DNA from: Streptomonospora nanhaiensis
Lineage (GTDB): Bacteria > Actinomycetota > Actinomycetes > Streptosporangiales > Streptosporangiaceae
Reading direction: 5' to 3'
Length of the DNA stretch: 64,000 bases
Assembly (NCBI RefSeq): GCF_026642255.1
Contig: NZ_CP113264.1
Span: 2,604,001-2,668,000, forward strand
Under the pieces are notes generated by a model. It ran no database searches. It had not been told where the DNA came from and saw only the letters and a list, made by a program, of their open reading frames with translations. Of this stretch, positions 17,597-26,431 are shown one piece after another. The stretch's first letter is position 1. Each line of letters opens with the position of its first letter. A program made the position numbers and the translations under genes.

Positions 17597-18817
17597 ATGG
17601 ACCGCTCGGAAGGCCCGCTCAAGGGAACCGTGGTCGTGGATCTGTCGCGGGCCCTCGCGGGGCCGCACACCGCGATGCTGCTCGGCGACCTCGGGGCCAG
17701 GGTGATCAAGGTCGAGCAGCCGGGCACGGGCGACGAGACCCGCGGCTGGGGTCCGCCGTTCGTCGGACCGGAGGAGGAGCGGATCAGCACCTACTTCCTC
17801 TCCTGCAACCGCAACAAGGAGTCCATCGAACTCGACCTGAAGTCCGACGACGGCGTCGAGCAGCTCACCCGGCTCGTGCGCGCCGCCGACGTCCTGGTGG
17901 AGAACTTCCGGCCGGGCGTCCTGGACCGGCTCGGCTTCTCCGTCGGCCGCCTGGAGGAGCTCAACCCCCGCCTGGTGGTCTGCTCCATCAGCGGGTTCGG
18001 GCACGACGGGCCCGAGGGCGGCCGGGCGGGCTACGACCAGATCGCCCAGGGGGAGGCCGGCCTGATGAGCCTGACCGGCCCCTCCTCCAAGGAGCCGACC
18101 AAGACGGGCGTGGCCATCGGCGACGTGCTGGCCGGGATGAACGGGGCGCAGGGCGTGCTCGCGGCCCTGGTGGAGCGGGGCCGCACCGGGCGCGGACGGG
18201 TGGTGCGCACCTCCCTGCTCTCCTCCATCGTGGGCGTGCACGCCTTCCAGGGGACGCGCTGGACCGTCGCGCGCGAGGTGCCCTCGGCTCTGGGGAACCA
18301 GCACCCCTCCATCGCCCCCTACGGCGCCTTCGCCTGCATGGACGGGATGCTCCAGGTGGCGGTGGGCGGCGAGGCGCAGTGGGCCCGGTTCGCGGGGCTG
18401 CTCGGGCTGGACGCCGAGGACCCCAGGTTCCGGGACAACGCCTCCCGCGTCGCCCACCGCGAGGCCCTGATCGCGGAGATCGAGGCGGTCCTCGGCCAGG
18501 GGACCCGCGACGAGTGGCTGAGCCGGATCGGCGGGGCCGGGGTGCCCTGCGGCGCGGTGCGCACCGTCGACCAGGTCTACGAGTGGGACCAGACGCGGTC
18601 CCAGGGGCTGGTGGTGTCGGTCGAGCACCCGGTGTTGGGCGAGGTCGAGCTGCCCGGGTCGGCCCTGCGCTTCGACCCCCGCGACCCCGGTGAGTCGGAG
18701 GAGTTCGGACGCGGCTACCTGCCGCCCCCCGCCCTGGGCGAGCACAACGACGCGGTGCGGGCCTGGCTCGACGAGGTCGAGCGGGAGCGGGAGCCCGCGG
18801 CGGAGCCGGTGGGCTGA
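17597..18817 (+). CDS. CaiB/BaiF family III CoA-transferase
   Basis: A 406-residue family III CoA-transferase starting at ATG 17597 after GGAGGTGG. It shows the N-terminal VVDLSRALAGPHTAMLLGDL, IKVEQPGTGDETR, the ENFRPGVLDRLG segment, and the catalytic aspartate D147 in AGYDQIAQGEAGLMSLTG. Length and motifs fit formyl-CoA, succinyl-CoA:dicarboxylate and related transferases. Lying after a malonate-type carrier and a malonyl-CoA-type carboxyltransferase, it may activate the imported dicarboxylate by taking CoA from acetyl-CoA or succinyl-CoA, replacing the MatB ligase of classical mat operons. That substrate assignment is inference. Confidence 0.85.
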   Translation: MDRSEGPLKGTVVVDLSRALAGPHTAMLLGDLGARVIKVEQPGTGDETRGWGPPFVGPEEERISTYFLSCNRNKESIELDLKSDDGVEQLTRLVRAADVLVENFRPGVLDRLGFSVGRLEELNPRLVVCSISGFGHDGPEGGRAGYDQIAQGEAGLMSLTGPSSKEPTKTGVAIGDVLAGMNGAQGVLAALVERGRTGRGRVVRTSLLSSIVGVHAFQGTRWTVAREVPSALGNQHPSIAPYGAFACMDGMLQVAVGGEAQWARFAGLLGLDAEDPRFRDNASRVAHREALIAEIEAVLGQGTRDEWLSRIGGAGVPCGAVRTVDQVYEWDQTRSQGLVVSVEHPVLGEVELPGSALRFDPRDPGESEEFGRGYLPPPALGEHNDAVRAWLDEVEREREPAAEPVG

Positions 18818-19574
18818 CCCGGAGGGGTCCCGGAACTGCCCCGGAGACGGGGCGCGGGTCCTCCGACCGGGCCGGCTCGCCGGGGAGCGGGCGCCGCGCA
18901 CGGCCCCCGCCCGGCGAACGGGCGCCGAGCGCGACTCCACCGGCCCCGGCCTGCCCCCGGGCCCCACGACCACCGTGGTGGCCATGCGAACGGCCGTACC
19001 GAGCGTCCTCCGGGCGCGGGTGCGGCCGTTCGGCGCGCGCCCCCGGCGGGCTGCCCCGGCCTTCTGCGCGGGACCCACGCCGGTCCCGGCGGCACCGTGA
19101 CGGCTCTCCCGCGTGCGCCGCGTCCCGTGGCCGGGTCCCGGCGGCACCGTGCGCCCCGGCCGGCGACCGCCCGGACGCCCGGGACCCCTGGTTCCGGGCA
19201 CGGGTCGGCCCCCGACGGCGAGCCCCCCGGGGTTCCGGGCACCGGCGGGCCTTGGATCGGTGACGGACCGGCCCGCTTCGGGGCGGTCCGTATCCGGTGC
19301 CGATCCGGGCCGCACCCTCCGACAGGTTTTCGATTCGTGTGCCCGGGCCGGGTCTCCCACCCCCCGGGGCGAGTGCGCGCCGGGCCTTCGCGGGGGCCCG
19401 GATCCGGTCCGACCGCAACCGCGAAATCCCCTTCCGACCGTCCCACGGCGGGTCCATGATCGGCAGCACTTCGACGCCGGTCACCGAGGAGGTCGCGACG
19501 CACACCCGGCGCGACCGCCGTTCCCGCGCGCCCGGACACGGGCGCGCACCGGCTCCCGACCACCAGAGGACTCC
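18818..19574. other. Gene-free stretch before the ABC exporter
   Basis: About 760 very GC-rich bases without a convincing gene. A 17-base direct repeat GTCCCGGCGGCACCGTG occurs at 19083-19099 and 19135-19151. Just upstream of the exporter a 40-codon frame (ATG 19456) ends in an ATGA overlap with the exporter start, but its ribosome-binding site is poor. Confidence 0.5.
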
Positions 19575-21536
19575 ATGACACGAACCACGGAACCACCCGT
19601 CACCGACGACGAGACCGGCGGGGGACTGTCCCTGCCCGAACTGGCCACCCCGGTCTGGCGCCACTTCGGCTCCCAGGCGGCCGAGGCCACCTGGGCCCGG
19701 ATCGCCCGCCGCATGCCGGCCCTGGCCGCCCAGGCCGCCGCGCTGGCCTGGCAGAGCAGCCCGCGGGACCTCCTCGCGACGACCGCGCTCAACATCGGCA
19801 TGGGAGCGGCCACCGCGTGGGCGCTCGTCGCCACCACCGGCGTGCTCGGCGAGCTGTTCGCGGCGGCGCCCACCCCCGACCGGCTCATGGCCGCGCTGCC
19901 CTCCCTGCTGGTGCTCGCCGCGGCCCTGGCCCTGCGCGGGATCTGCTCGGCCGCCGCCGGGCGCGCCCAGGCCCGCCTGGAGCCCAAGGTCGTGCTCACC
20001 GCGGAGAGGCGGCTGCTGAGCCGGTGCACCGCCGTCGAGCTGCGGGCCTTCGACGACAGCGGCTTCCACGACCACCTCTACCGGTGCTACGCGCGCGGCA
20101 GCGACGAGGCGGGCGCGCTGGTCCGCCACACCGCCGACGTGCTCACCGGGACCGTGGGGGTCGCCGCCGCCGTCGGCGTCCTGGGTGTGCTGCACCCCGC
20201 CCTCCTCCCGCTGCTGCTCCTGGCCATGGCGCCCCAGTGGTGGGGCTCCTCGGCGGCGGCGCGCATGCGCTACCGGATGATCGTGGCCTTCACCGACGGG
20301 CACCGCCGCAAATTCCTGCTCGAACAGATCATGGTGAACCGGGACAACGCGGCCGAGATCCGCTCGTTCACCATGGAGGGGCGCCTGCTCGCCGAGTTCG
20401 ACAGGGTCGCCGACAGGGAGCTGGACATCCAGCTCGGCCTGGCCACCCGCCAGGCCCTGATCCGGCTGGCGGGCAGCGCCGCCGGCGGGCTCGCCTCCGG
20501 AGCCGTGTTCGCGGTGCTGGGGCTGATGCTGGTCGGCGGGACCGTGGAGATCGCCGTCGCGGGCGCGGCCGTGGTCGCCATCCGGGTCGCGCAGGGGGCG
20601 CTGGGCAACGCCCTGTCCTCCCTCACGCACGTGTACGAGTCCGGACTGTACTTCTCCGACTTCGTCGCCTTCGAGGAGGAGGCCGCGCTGCGGCTGCCCC
20701 CGGCCGAACCGGAACCGGCCCCCGAGGGGTTCGAGGAGATCCGGGTCGAGAACGTCACCTTCACCTACCCGAGCGGGGGGAAGGGGGACGCGCCGGCCCT
20801 GGACGAGGTCAGCCTCACCCTCCGGCGCGGCCGGACCGTGGCGCTCGTGGGGGAGAACGGCTCGGGCAAGACCACCCTGGCCAAGCTCCTGTCCGGCCTG
20901 TACGCACCGGAGAGCGGAAGGATCCGCTGGGACGACACCGACCTGGCCGGGGTGGACGGGACCGGTCTGCGGCGGCGCATCTCCGTCATCGCCCAGGACC
21001 ACACCCACTGGCCGCTGACGGCCCGGCGCAACGTCGTGATGAGCAGCCCCGGCGACGACCCCGGGCGCCTGGAGCGCGCGGCCCGCGCCGCGCGTGCCGA
21101 CACGGTCGTTGCGGAGCTCGCCCACGGGTGGGACACCCTGCTGGACAAGCGCTTCGTGGACGGCGCCGAACCGTCCGGGGGCCAGTGGCAGCGACTGGCG
21201 GCGGCCAGGGGCTTCTACCGGGGCGACGACGGCGACGCCACGCCCCTGCTCATCGCCGACGAGCCCACGGCGGCGCTCGACGCCCGGGCCGAGCACACCT
21301 TCTTCGCCTCCCTGCACGCCCACGCCGGACGCACCGGGGCGGCCGTCGTCCTGATCACGCACCGCCTCGCGTCCGTGCGGATGGCCGACCACATCGTCGT
21401 CCTCAGCAAGGGCAGCGTGGTGGAGGAGGGCGCCCACGCCGACCTGTTGGAGGCCGACGGGCTCTACCGGGAACTGTGGGACCTCCAGGCCGCCGCCTAC
21501 CGGTGGTCCGTTCCGGAGAGCCGCCACAGCGCCTGA
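19575..21536 (+). CDS. ABC exporter, fused permease and ATPase
   Basis: A 653-residue half-transporter. Residues about 60-370 form a six-helix exporter domain (LLATTALNIGMGAATAWALV, LPSLLVLAAALALRGIC, GTVGVAAAVGVLGVLHPALL, GGLASGAVFAVLGLMLVGG). The C-terminal nucleotide-binding domain has Walker A GENGSGKTT, a Q-loop in VIAQDHTHWPL, the signature PSGGQWQRLAAARG, Walker B LLIADEPTAALD and the switch histidine in LITHRLASV. It lacks a peptidase domain. Similar proteins export lipids, drugs or small peptides in actinomycetes. ATG 19575 was chosen because the protein then starts with the usual short polar N-terminus. It would act as a homodimer or with an unseen partner. Confidence 0.88.
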   Translation: MTRTTEPPVTDDETGGGLSLPELATPVWRHFGSQAAEATWARIARRMPALAAQAAALAWQSSPRDLLATTALNIGMGAATAWALVATTGVLGELFAAAPTPDRLMAALPSLLVLAAALALRGICSAAAGRAQARLEPKVVLTAERRLLSRCTAVELRAFDDSGFHDHLYRCYARGSDEAGALVRHTADVLTGTVGVAAAVGVLGVLHPALLPLLLLAMAPQWWGSSAAARMRYRMIVAFTDGHRRKFLLEQIMVNRDNAAEIRSFTMEGRLLAEFDRVADRELDIQLGLATRQALIRLAGSAAGGLASGAVFAVLGLMLVGGTVEIAVAGAAVVAIRVAQGALGNALSSLTHVYESGLYFSDFVAFEEEAALRLPPAEPEPAPEGFEEIRVENVTFTYPSGGKGDAPALDEVSLTLRRGRTVALVGENGSGKTTLAKLLSGLYAPESGRIRWDDTDLAGVDGTGLRRRISVIAQDHTHWPLTARRNVVMSSPGDDPGRLERAARAARADTVVAELAHGWDTLLDKRFVDGAEPSGGQWQRLAAARGFYRGDDGDATPLLIADEPTAALDARAEHTFFASLHAHAGRTGAAVVLITHRLASVRMADHIVVLSKGSVVEEGAHADLLEADGLYRELWDLQAAAYRWSVPESRHSA

Positions 21537-21541
21537 CCCCG

Positions 21542-21572
21542 GGGGCGGTGGCGCCGTGCCCGTCACCGCCCC
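21542..21572. terminator. Bidirectional GC hairpin
   Basis: GGGGCGGTG (21542-21550) and CACCGCCCC (21564-21572) form a perfect 9-bp stem between two convergent genes. The right arm overlaps the stop codon of the reverse-strand gene. Confidence 0.6.
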
Positions 21573-23335
21573 TCCCGCCCGCGGTCCCCGGGGCGCGCCC
21601 CCGGGACCCGTTCGGGAGGCCGGTGCCCAGACCAGGCCGGACACCAGCGGCGGTAGGGGCAGTCCCGGCACACCCTGCCCGGGGTCGGGGCGTGCTCCAG
21701 GTCGCGGTGCCAGGGACCGGCGAGCCCGTGGACCACCTCCCGCGCCTCGGTCCTCACCCGGGCGGCGCCGGGATCGACGGTGCGCAGGTCGGCGCCGTCG
21801 GGGGTGAGGACCTCCAGTTCGACCGCGGACCCCGGCTCCAGGGGGAGCACCCCGGACGCGAAGAGCAGGACGGCCAGGGCCAGCGCGGGCTCGCGTGCCA
21901 TGAGCCCGCGCTCGTCCGGGGGCGGGCCCGCGGTCGTCGGCGCGACGTCCCGCCAGCTCCAGGCGCCGTCCCGGTGGAGCAGCAGGTCGGGCCTGGCCAG
22001 GACGAGGACGTCGGCTCGGGGGTCGTCGGCGGCCACGGTGCGCCCGACCCGGACATGGCTCCCGGACCGGAGCCCGTCCAGCGGGCAGACCTCGACGTGG
22101 GCGGCGATCATGGCGGCGCCCGCGCGGGCCTCCCCGCGGCCGGGCGCCCACCCCTCCGCACCCCAGTCCCCGGGACCGTCGGGGATGTCGCCGGGTCCGC
22201 ACGCCCTCCGCGGTCGGCGCCCGTGCAGCCGCTCCAGCCGGGCACGGACGGCGCGGTCCCGGGCCGAGGCGCCGGCCGCCCCGGGCGGCGCGCCCTCCGG
22301 CGGGTCCCCCGGGAGGCCGAGGGAGTGGAAGTGGTCGCGTGCCGGGCAGCCCCGGAAGCGCAGGCCCCCGGCTGCGCTCCAGGACCTGCGGGGGCGTGAG
22401 CGGTCGTGGACGCCGAGGATCCCGGGGGCGGAGGGCAGGCGTCCGCAGCCGGTCCGCACCCCGCACGACAGGCAGTCGGCCCCCGGGGACCGGGCCCCGC
22501 CGACCAGGGCCGAGCGCAGGGGCTCCCTGCCGGAGGAGGAGAAGAACCCCTCGGCCTCGCGGGCCGGGGCGTCGTAGAGCACGGCGGTGGAGGAGTCCAG
22601 GCACGACGCCCGGACCACCCGCACCCGGTCGGGGGGACCGGCCGGGCCGCCGTGGCGCCCCCGCATGGGGTAGGGGACCCCGCCCCGGTAGCGTCCGGGG
22701 CGGCCCGCGTAGGCGTCGCGGTCCACCCCGGAGCCGGTGGCCAGCACGAACGCGGCCACGGCCACCTCCGCGTCGGGGAGGCTCCCGCCGTCCGCCGGGC
22801 CCGTGACCGGGACGCGCAGCTCCCGCACCCGCTGCCCGCCGTCCAGGTACGCGTACCCGCGCCCCCGCGCGCACACCTCGTAGGGCCTGGCGTGGGAGGC
22901 GCCCCGGTCGGGCATGTACTGCCGCACCCAGAAGTCGGCCACCGGAGTGCGGTCGAGGCCGTCCCTCGCGCGGTCCCCGGCCAGGCCGTCGAGGTAGGAC
23001 CGCGCGGCGTGGCGCGCCCAGGCCAGCAGGCCCGGGTGCGGCGGCGCCACCCGTTCGCCCAGCACGTCGGCGCACCGCCCGCCGGGGGCGGGCAGCATCG
23101 AGCACGCGTCCCCGAGCGACAGCCCCCGGTGTTCGACCAGGTCCAGGACGGCGCCGAGGACGGCGGGCGCGGAGTCGGCGAGGGGCGGCGGGCGGGGGGC
23201 GGGATCCCGCCGCGCGGCGTGGTCGGCCTCCGTGCGGCGGAAGGTGGGGCAGCCGCCCGCGGCGAGGGTCGCGGAACTGCTCAAGAGTCGGATGACGGCT
23301 GCCTGGCCGTCGCTGCCACGGGTCCGGTCGGTCAC
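21563..23335 (-). CDS. PD-(D/E)XK-like protein with Fe-S type cysteine cluster
   Basis: About 590 residues from GTG 23335, preceded by GGGAGG six bases upstream; the longer frame to 23548 has no such site. The C-terminal half resembles Cas4/AddB-type nucleases: RFRGCPARDHFHSLGLPG gives a lone cysteine, VLVLARPDLLLHRDGAWSWRD the PD and D-x-K strand positions, and CRDCPYRRWC the terminal cysteine triad expected to bind a 4Fe-4S cluster. The D-x-K lysine seems absent (RDVAPTT). The N-terminal half holds CLSCGVRTGC and is unfamiliar. It may be a degenerate nuclease or a structural relative. No CRISPR array or RecB-like helicase is nearby. Confidence 0.6.
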   Translation of the reverse strand: MTDRTRGSDGQAAVIRLLSSSATLAAGGCPTFRRTEADHAARRDPAPRPPPLADSAPAVLGAVLDLVEHRGLSLGDACSMLPAPGGRCADVLGERVAPPHPGLLAWARHAARSYLDGLAGDRARDGLDRTPVADFWVRQYMPDRGASHARPYEVCARGRGYAYLDGGQRVRELRVPVTGPADGGSLPDAEVAVAAFVLATGSGVDRDAYAGRPGRYRGGVPYPMRGRHGGPAGPPDRVRVVRASCLDSSTAVLYDAPAREAEGFFSSSGREPLRSALVGGARSPGADCLSCGVRTGCGRLPSAPGILGVHDRSRPRRSWSAAGGLRFRGCPARDHFHSLGLPGDPPEGAPPGAAGASARDRAVRARLERLHGRRPRRACGPGDIPDGPGDWGAEGWAPGRGEARAGAAMIAAHVEVCPLDGLRSGSHVRVGRTVAADDPRADVLVLARPDLLLHRDGAWSWRDVAPTTAGPPPDERGLMAREPALALAVLLFASGVLPLEPGSAVELEVLTPDGADLRTVDPGAARVRTEAREVVHGLAGPWHRDLEHAPTPGRVCRDCPYRRWCPAWSGHRPPERVPGARPGDRGREGR

Positions 23336-23541
23336 GGTGTCCTCCCTGGGAGAAGGGTGGCACGATCCGGGCCCTCCCGCCGGAGGCCTGTGGACAAACG
23401 CTCCGGGCCCTCGGAGACGCCGTGCTCCCGGCGGTCGGCGCAGGGCCGAACGGCCTGTGGACGAATTGTCCGGGCGCGGTGGTAGAACACTCGAAGCGGA
23501 CATCGTTCGCAGAAAACTCGGAGAGAACGCAGGCATCCCCC

Positions 23542-24372
23542 ATGTCACGACGCGCCGCCGCCACCCGCTGGGTCGCGCTGCTCGCCCTGCTCACCGCCAC
23601 CGGCTGCGCCCAGGTCCAGGACGCCCTGGAGTGGTTCGTCTCCCCCGCGCCGACGGTCTCCGGACTGGGCTCCTACGACGAGGTCGACCGCGACGACCCC
23701 TTCGGGGGAACCCCCGCCGAGGACTACGCCGAGGGATTCGAACCGCCCCCGGCCGAGCCCGTCGGCGCCTTCTCCGCCGCCCAGGTGGAGGAGGCCTACG
23801 GCCTCACCCAGGACCTCCTGGACGCCGTGTACCTGAACCCCGACGCGGTCTTCGACGAGGACAACAGCGAGTTCACCGGGCTGCTGGGCGAACAGGCGCT
23901 GAAGTGGTACATGAACCACCTCGGCCACGAGAACGGCGACCTGGACAGCCGGCACGTGGTCTTCAACCTCGCCCCCGGGACCGCCGAGCCCATCGGCGAC
24001 GTGGTCAAGGTGGACGGCCGGATGTGGGCGGAGGAGTCCTCCGAGGGCGGCCCCGACCACCTGGCGGTCAACACCGAGTACACGATCGTCCACCCCGTCG
24101 CGCGCCCGGGCGATCCCGTGTCGGTGCGGCTGGTCACCACGCACTACGGCGAGGTGTCCTTCTTCGACACCGGGGACGGGGCCCTGGAGGCGTGGCCGAA
24201 CTGGTGGCGCGGGACCGGACCGGCGCACTGCGTGGACGGGTACAACGTCGTCCCCGCCTATCCGGACGAGCTCGCCGAGGGGGAGCAACCCCGGGGTCCG
24301 GTCGAGGACGCCTACGACCTGGAGGCCCACCGCGACGGCGACGACGGGTGCGCCGCCATCCGCGGTACCTGA
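23542..24372 (+). CDS. Secreted lipoprotein of unknown function
   Basis: A 276-residue protein. The N-terminus has two arginines, a hydrophobic core (WVALLALLTATGC) and a lipobox LTATGC, so it should be lipid-anchored outside the membrane. The mature part is acidic and without recognised domains; ALKWYMNHLGHE and GGPDHLAVNTEYTIVHPV are the most ordered-looking segments. It is divergent from the PD-(D/E)XK-like gene across 206 bases. Confidence 0.75.
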   Translation: MSRRAAATRWVALLALLTATGCAQVQDALEWFVSPAPTVSGLGSYDEVDRDDPFGGTPAEDYAEGFEPPPAEPVGAFSAAQVEEAYGLTQDLLDAVYLNPDAVFDEDNSEFTGLLGEQALKWYMNHLGHENGDLDSRHVVFNLAPGTAEPIGDVVKVDGRMWAEESSEGGPDHLAVNTEYTIVHPVARPGDPVSVRLVTTHYGEVSFFDTGDGALEAWPNWWRGTGPAHCVDGYNVVPAYPDELAEGEQPRGPVEDAYDLEAHRDGDDGCAAIRGT

Positions 24373-24438
24373 GCGCGACGGGCGCCCCGGACGGGGAACA
24401 CCGCTCCACGTCCGGGGAAGCTGGGGATAAACCTCCGT

Positions 24439-24463
24439 AAAAAGTCACTCACGGTGACGTTTT
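24439..24463. terminator. Intrinsic terminator after the lipoprotein gene
   Basis: AAAAA, then GTCAC-TCACG-GTGAC, then GTTTT: a short stem with a T run on the right and an A run on the left, so it can act in both directions. It is one of the few U-tract terminators in the window. An operator role is an alternative, since the stem is only 5 bp. Confidence 0.5.
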
Positions 24464-24517
24464 CCCCTCCCCGGGCGGTGCGGCGAAGACCCGTCCGGCA
24501 CCCCCTCATCATGTTGA

Positions 24518-25012
24518 ATGACGTGCATGATCGTGCGTCGAGTACTTCCCGATGAGATGAACGCCGTCAGCGAACTGCGCGTGATGGCCTACACGGCCGA
24601 CGGCCTTGTGAACGTCAACCCGGCCCACGTCGAGGCGCTGCGGCTCCTGGGGGCGGACGGCCGCGGCGAGGTCCTGGTGGCGGCGGACGACGAACGGCTC
24701 CTGGGGACGGTCATGTTCGAGCCGTGGTCACCGGAGAGCGAGATCGCCCGCAACGCGGACGAGGCGGAGATGCGCGCGTTCGCGGTGTCGCCCGGGGCCC
24801 GGGGGCTCGGGGTCGGCCGGGCGCTGGTGAACGCCCTCGTCGACAGGGCGCGCGAGGAGGGGGTCTCCCGGCTGCTGGTGTCGGCGCTGCCCGAGATGGT
24901 CGCCGCACAGTACGTCTACCGGGCGCGCGGCTTCCGGCGGGCGCCCGACCGCGACCTGTCCCCGCTGCCGGACGTGGAACTCCTGACCTACGAGCTCGTG
25001 GTCAAGGACTGA
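24518..25012 (+). CDS. GNAT family N-acetyltransferase
   Basis: A 164-residue acetyltransferase. The acetyl-CoA pyrophosphate loop is in MRAFAVSPGARGLGVGRALV (R-G-x-G-x-G/A pattern), followed by the helix NALVDRAREEG and strand LLVSALPEM, ending with YVYRARGFRRAP as in GNAT proteins. The acceptor is unknown. Start codon choice is open between ATG 24518 and ATG 24527; neither has a clear ribosome-binding site. It is probably a single-gene transcript, closed downstream by the IS110 element. Confidence 0.85.
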   Translation: MTCMIVRRVLPDEMNAVSELRVMAYTADGLVNVNPAHVEALRLLGADGRGEVLVAADDERLLGTVMFEPWSPESEIARNADEAEMRAFAVSPGARGLGVGRALVNALVDRAREEGVSRLLVSALPEMVAAQYVYRARGFRRAPDRDLSPLPDVELLTYELVVKD

Positions 25013-25245
25013 CTGTGAAGATGTGTGGTGGCTTCTCCGGTAGGTCTGACTCACGGACTGACCGACACCGACAGGTTGTCCTTCAGGGGATTCGTCGGCC
25101 TGCCCGGGGAAGCCACCGCACGCGACCGGACGGGCGACCGTGACCTCATAGGAGCTTGGTCGAAAAGCCCCGCCACAGTCTTGTCCGCCCGCCCGGCCGG
25201 CGCGTGCCACCCACCGGGATCAGCGACAGGACGGCAGGTACCAGC
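25013..25245 (+). ncRNA. Candidate IS110 left-end bridge RNA region
   Basis: IS110-group elements encode a bridge RNA in the non-coding left end, upstream of the recombinase. This 233-base gap before the transposase fits in size. It contains CATAGGAGC (25147-25155), which recurs just after the transposase stop at 26342-26350, as a donor guide and its right-end target would. RNA boundaries cannot be set by eye. Confidence 0.35.
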
Positions 25246-26337
25246 ATGACCGATCAGCCCCTCGTTGTCACAGCGGGCGTGGACACCCACGGCCACACCC
25301 ACCACGCCGCCGTGATCGACCCCTTGGGCCGCCACCTGGCCGACCGTGAGTTCCCCGCCACCGGCACCGGCTACCGCCACCTGTCGTCCTGGCTGTCCTC
25401 CCACGGCACCGTGGCCGCGGTCGGGGTCGAGGGCACCGGCGCCTACGGCGCCGAGCTCTCCCGTCACCTGGCCCGCCAGGGCCTGAGAGTGGTGGAGGTG
25501 GACCGCCCCGACCGCAAAACGCGGCGGATGAAGGGCAAGTCCGACCCCATCGACGCCTACGCCGCCGCCACCGCGGTGGCCTCCGGTCGGGCCTGCGGCA
25601 CCCCCAAGACCCGTGACGGCGTCGTCGAGGCCGTCCGCTCCCTGCGGGTGGTGCGCCGCTCGGCGGTCAAGGCCCGCACCCAGGCGATCAACCAGGCCCG
25701 CCAACTGGTCATCACCTCCCCTGAACAGGTGCGCGCGGGGCTGCGCGGGCTCTCGGCCAAGGTGCTGGCCACCACGTGCGCGCGACTGCGGCCCGGTGCG
25801 GATCTGGCCGACCCCGCCCAGGCGGTCAAGTTCGCGCTGCGCCGTCTGGGCAGGCGGATCATCGCTCTGGAGGAGGAGCTCGCCGGTCTGGACGCCGAGC
25901 TCGGGGCCCTGACCCGTCGGGCGGCCCCGGAGCTGCTGGAGTTGAAGGGGGTGGGGCCGGACGTGGCCGGGCAGCTGTTGGCCACGGCCGGGGACAACCC
26001 CGGCCGGTTGGCCTCGGAAGCGGCGTTCGCGCACCTGTGCGGGGTCGCGCCGGTGCCGGCCTCGTCCGGGCGGCGGGACCGGCACCGGCTCAACCGGGGC
26101 GGTGACCGGGCCGCCAACCACGCCCTGCACACCATCGTGCTGGTACGGATGCGCTGGGACGGGCGCACCCGCGCCTACGTCGAGCGGCGCACCGGGCAGG
26201 GCCTGTCGAAGAAGGACATCATGCGCTGTCTCAAACGCCATGTGGCCCGGGAGGTCTACCGCGTGCTGACGCGGTCGGTGCGTGACACGGCCACCAACCG
26301 AAGTCCCATCGACAGCGGCCTCGCTCAAGCTGCTTGA
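25246..26337 (+). CDS. IS110 family transposase (DEDD recombinase)
   Basis: 363 residues. The N-terminal DEDD_Tnp_IS110 domain starts at VVTAGVDTHGHTHHAAVID, continues with VGVEGTGAYGAEL and KTRRMKGKSDPIDAYAAATA (the D/E/D/D acidic positions). The C-terminal Transposase_20 domain contains LLELKGVGPDVAGQLLATAGD, SEAAFAHLCGVAPVPASSGR and RGGDRAANHALH with its catalytic-serine neighbourhood. It is full length and has no internal stop, so the element may be active. ATG 25246 is used; the open frame to 25156 belongs to the left end. Confidence 0.93.
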   Translation: MTDQPLVVTAGVDTHGHTHHAAVIDPLGRHLADREFPATGTGYRHLSSWLSSHGTVAAVGVEGTGAYGAELSRHLARQGLRVVEVDRPDRKTRRMKGKSDPIDAYAAATAVASGRACGTPKTRDGVVEAVRSLRVVRRSAVKARTQAINQARQLVITSPEQVRAGLRGLSAKVLATTCARLRPGADLADPAQAVKFALRRLGRRIIALEEELAGLDAELGALTRRAAPELLELKGVGPDVAGQLLATAGDNPGRLASEAAFAHLCGVAPVPASSGRRDRHRLNRGGDRAANHALHTIVLVRMRWDGRTRAYVERRTGQGLSKKDIMRCLKRHVAREVYRVLTRSVRDTATNRSPIDSGLAQAA

Positions 26338-26358
26338 CATCCATAGGAGCATCCGCCT

Positions 26359-26399
26359 GTCCGGGCGTCCGGTCCCGCCGGGGGACCTGACGCCCGGAC
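26359..26399. terminator. Long GC hairpin right of the IS110 element
   Basis: GTCCGGGCGTC (26359-26369) and GACGCCCGGAC (26389-26399) pair perfectly over 11 bp. An inner GGTCCC/GGGACC stem extends the structure. It lies between the IS and the stop of the reverse-strand gene and probably terminates that gene. Confidence 0.65.
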
Positions 26400-26431
26400 C
26401 CCGCCGTCGGGGGAGGCGCGGGGCGGGCGCC

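Larger units (their letters stand above)
25013..26350 (+). mobile_element. IS110-family insertion sequence (ends approximate)
   Basis: A transposase gene with a long non-coding left side and a very short right side, the layout of the IS110 group. The right end is placed at the CATAGGAGC just after the stop codon. The left end lies somewhere between the GNAT stop (25012) and 25147. The GNAT gene is intact, so the element landed in an intergenic gap. Confidence 0.6.

Noticed and set aside
21563-23335. Cas4 of a CRISPR system
   Set aside because: No array, cas1 or cas2 nearby; the protein is about twice Cas4 length and lacks the catalytic lysine.
17988-23600. A very long reverse-strand open frame (about 1870 codons)
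   Set aside because: It lies antisense to the CoA-transferase and ABC exporter genes and has only low-complexity Arg/Pro/Gly content; long shadow frames are expected at this GC level.
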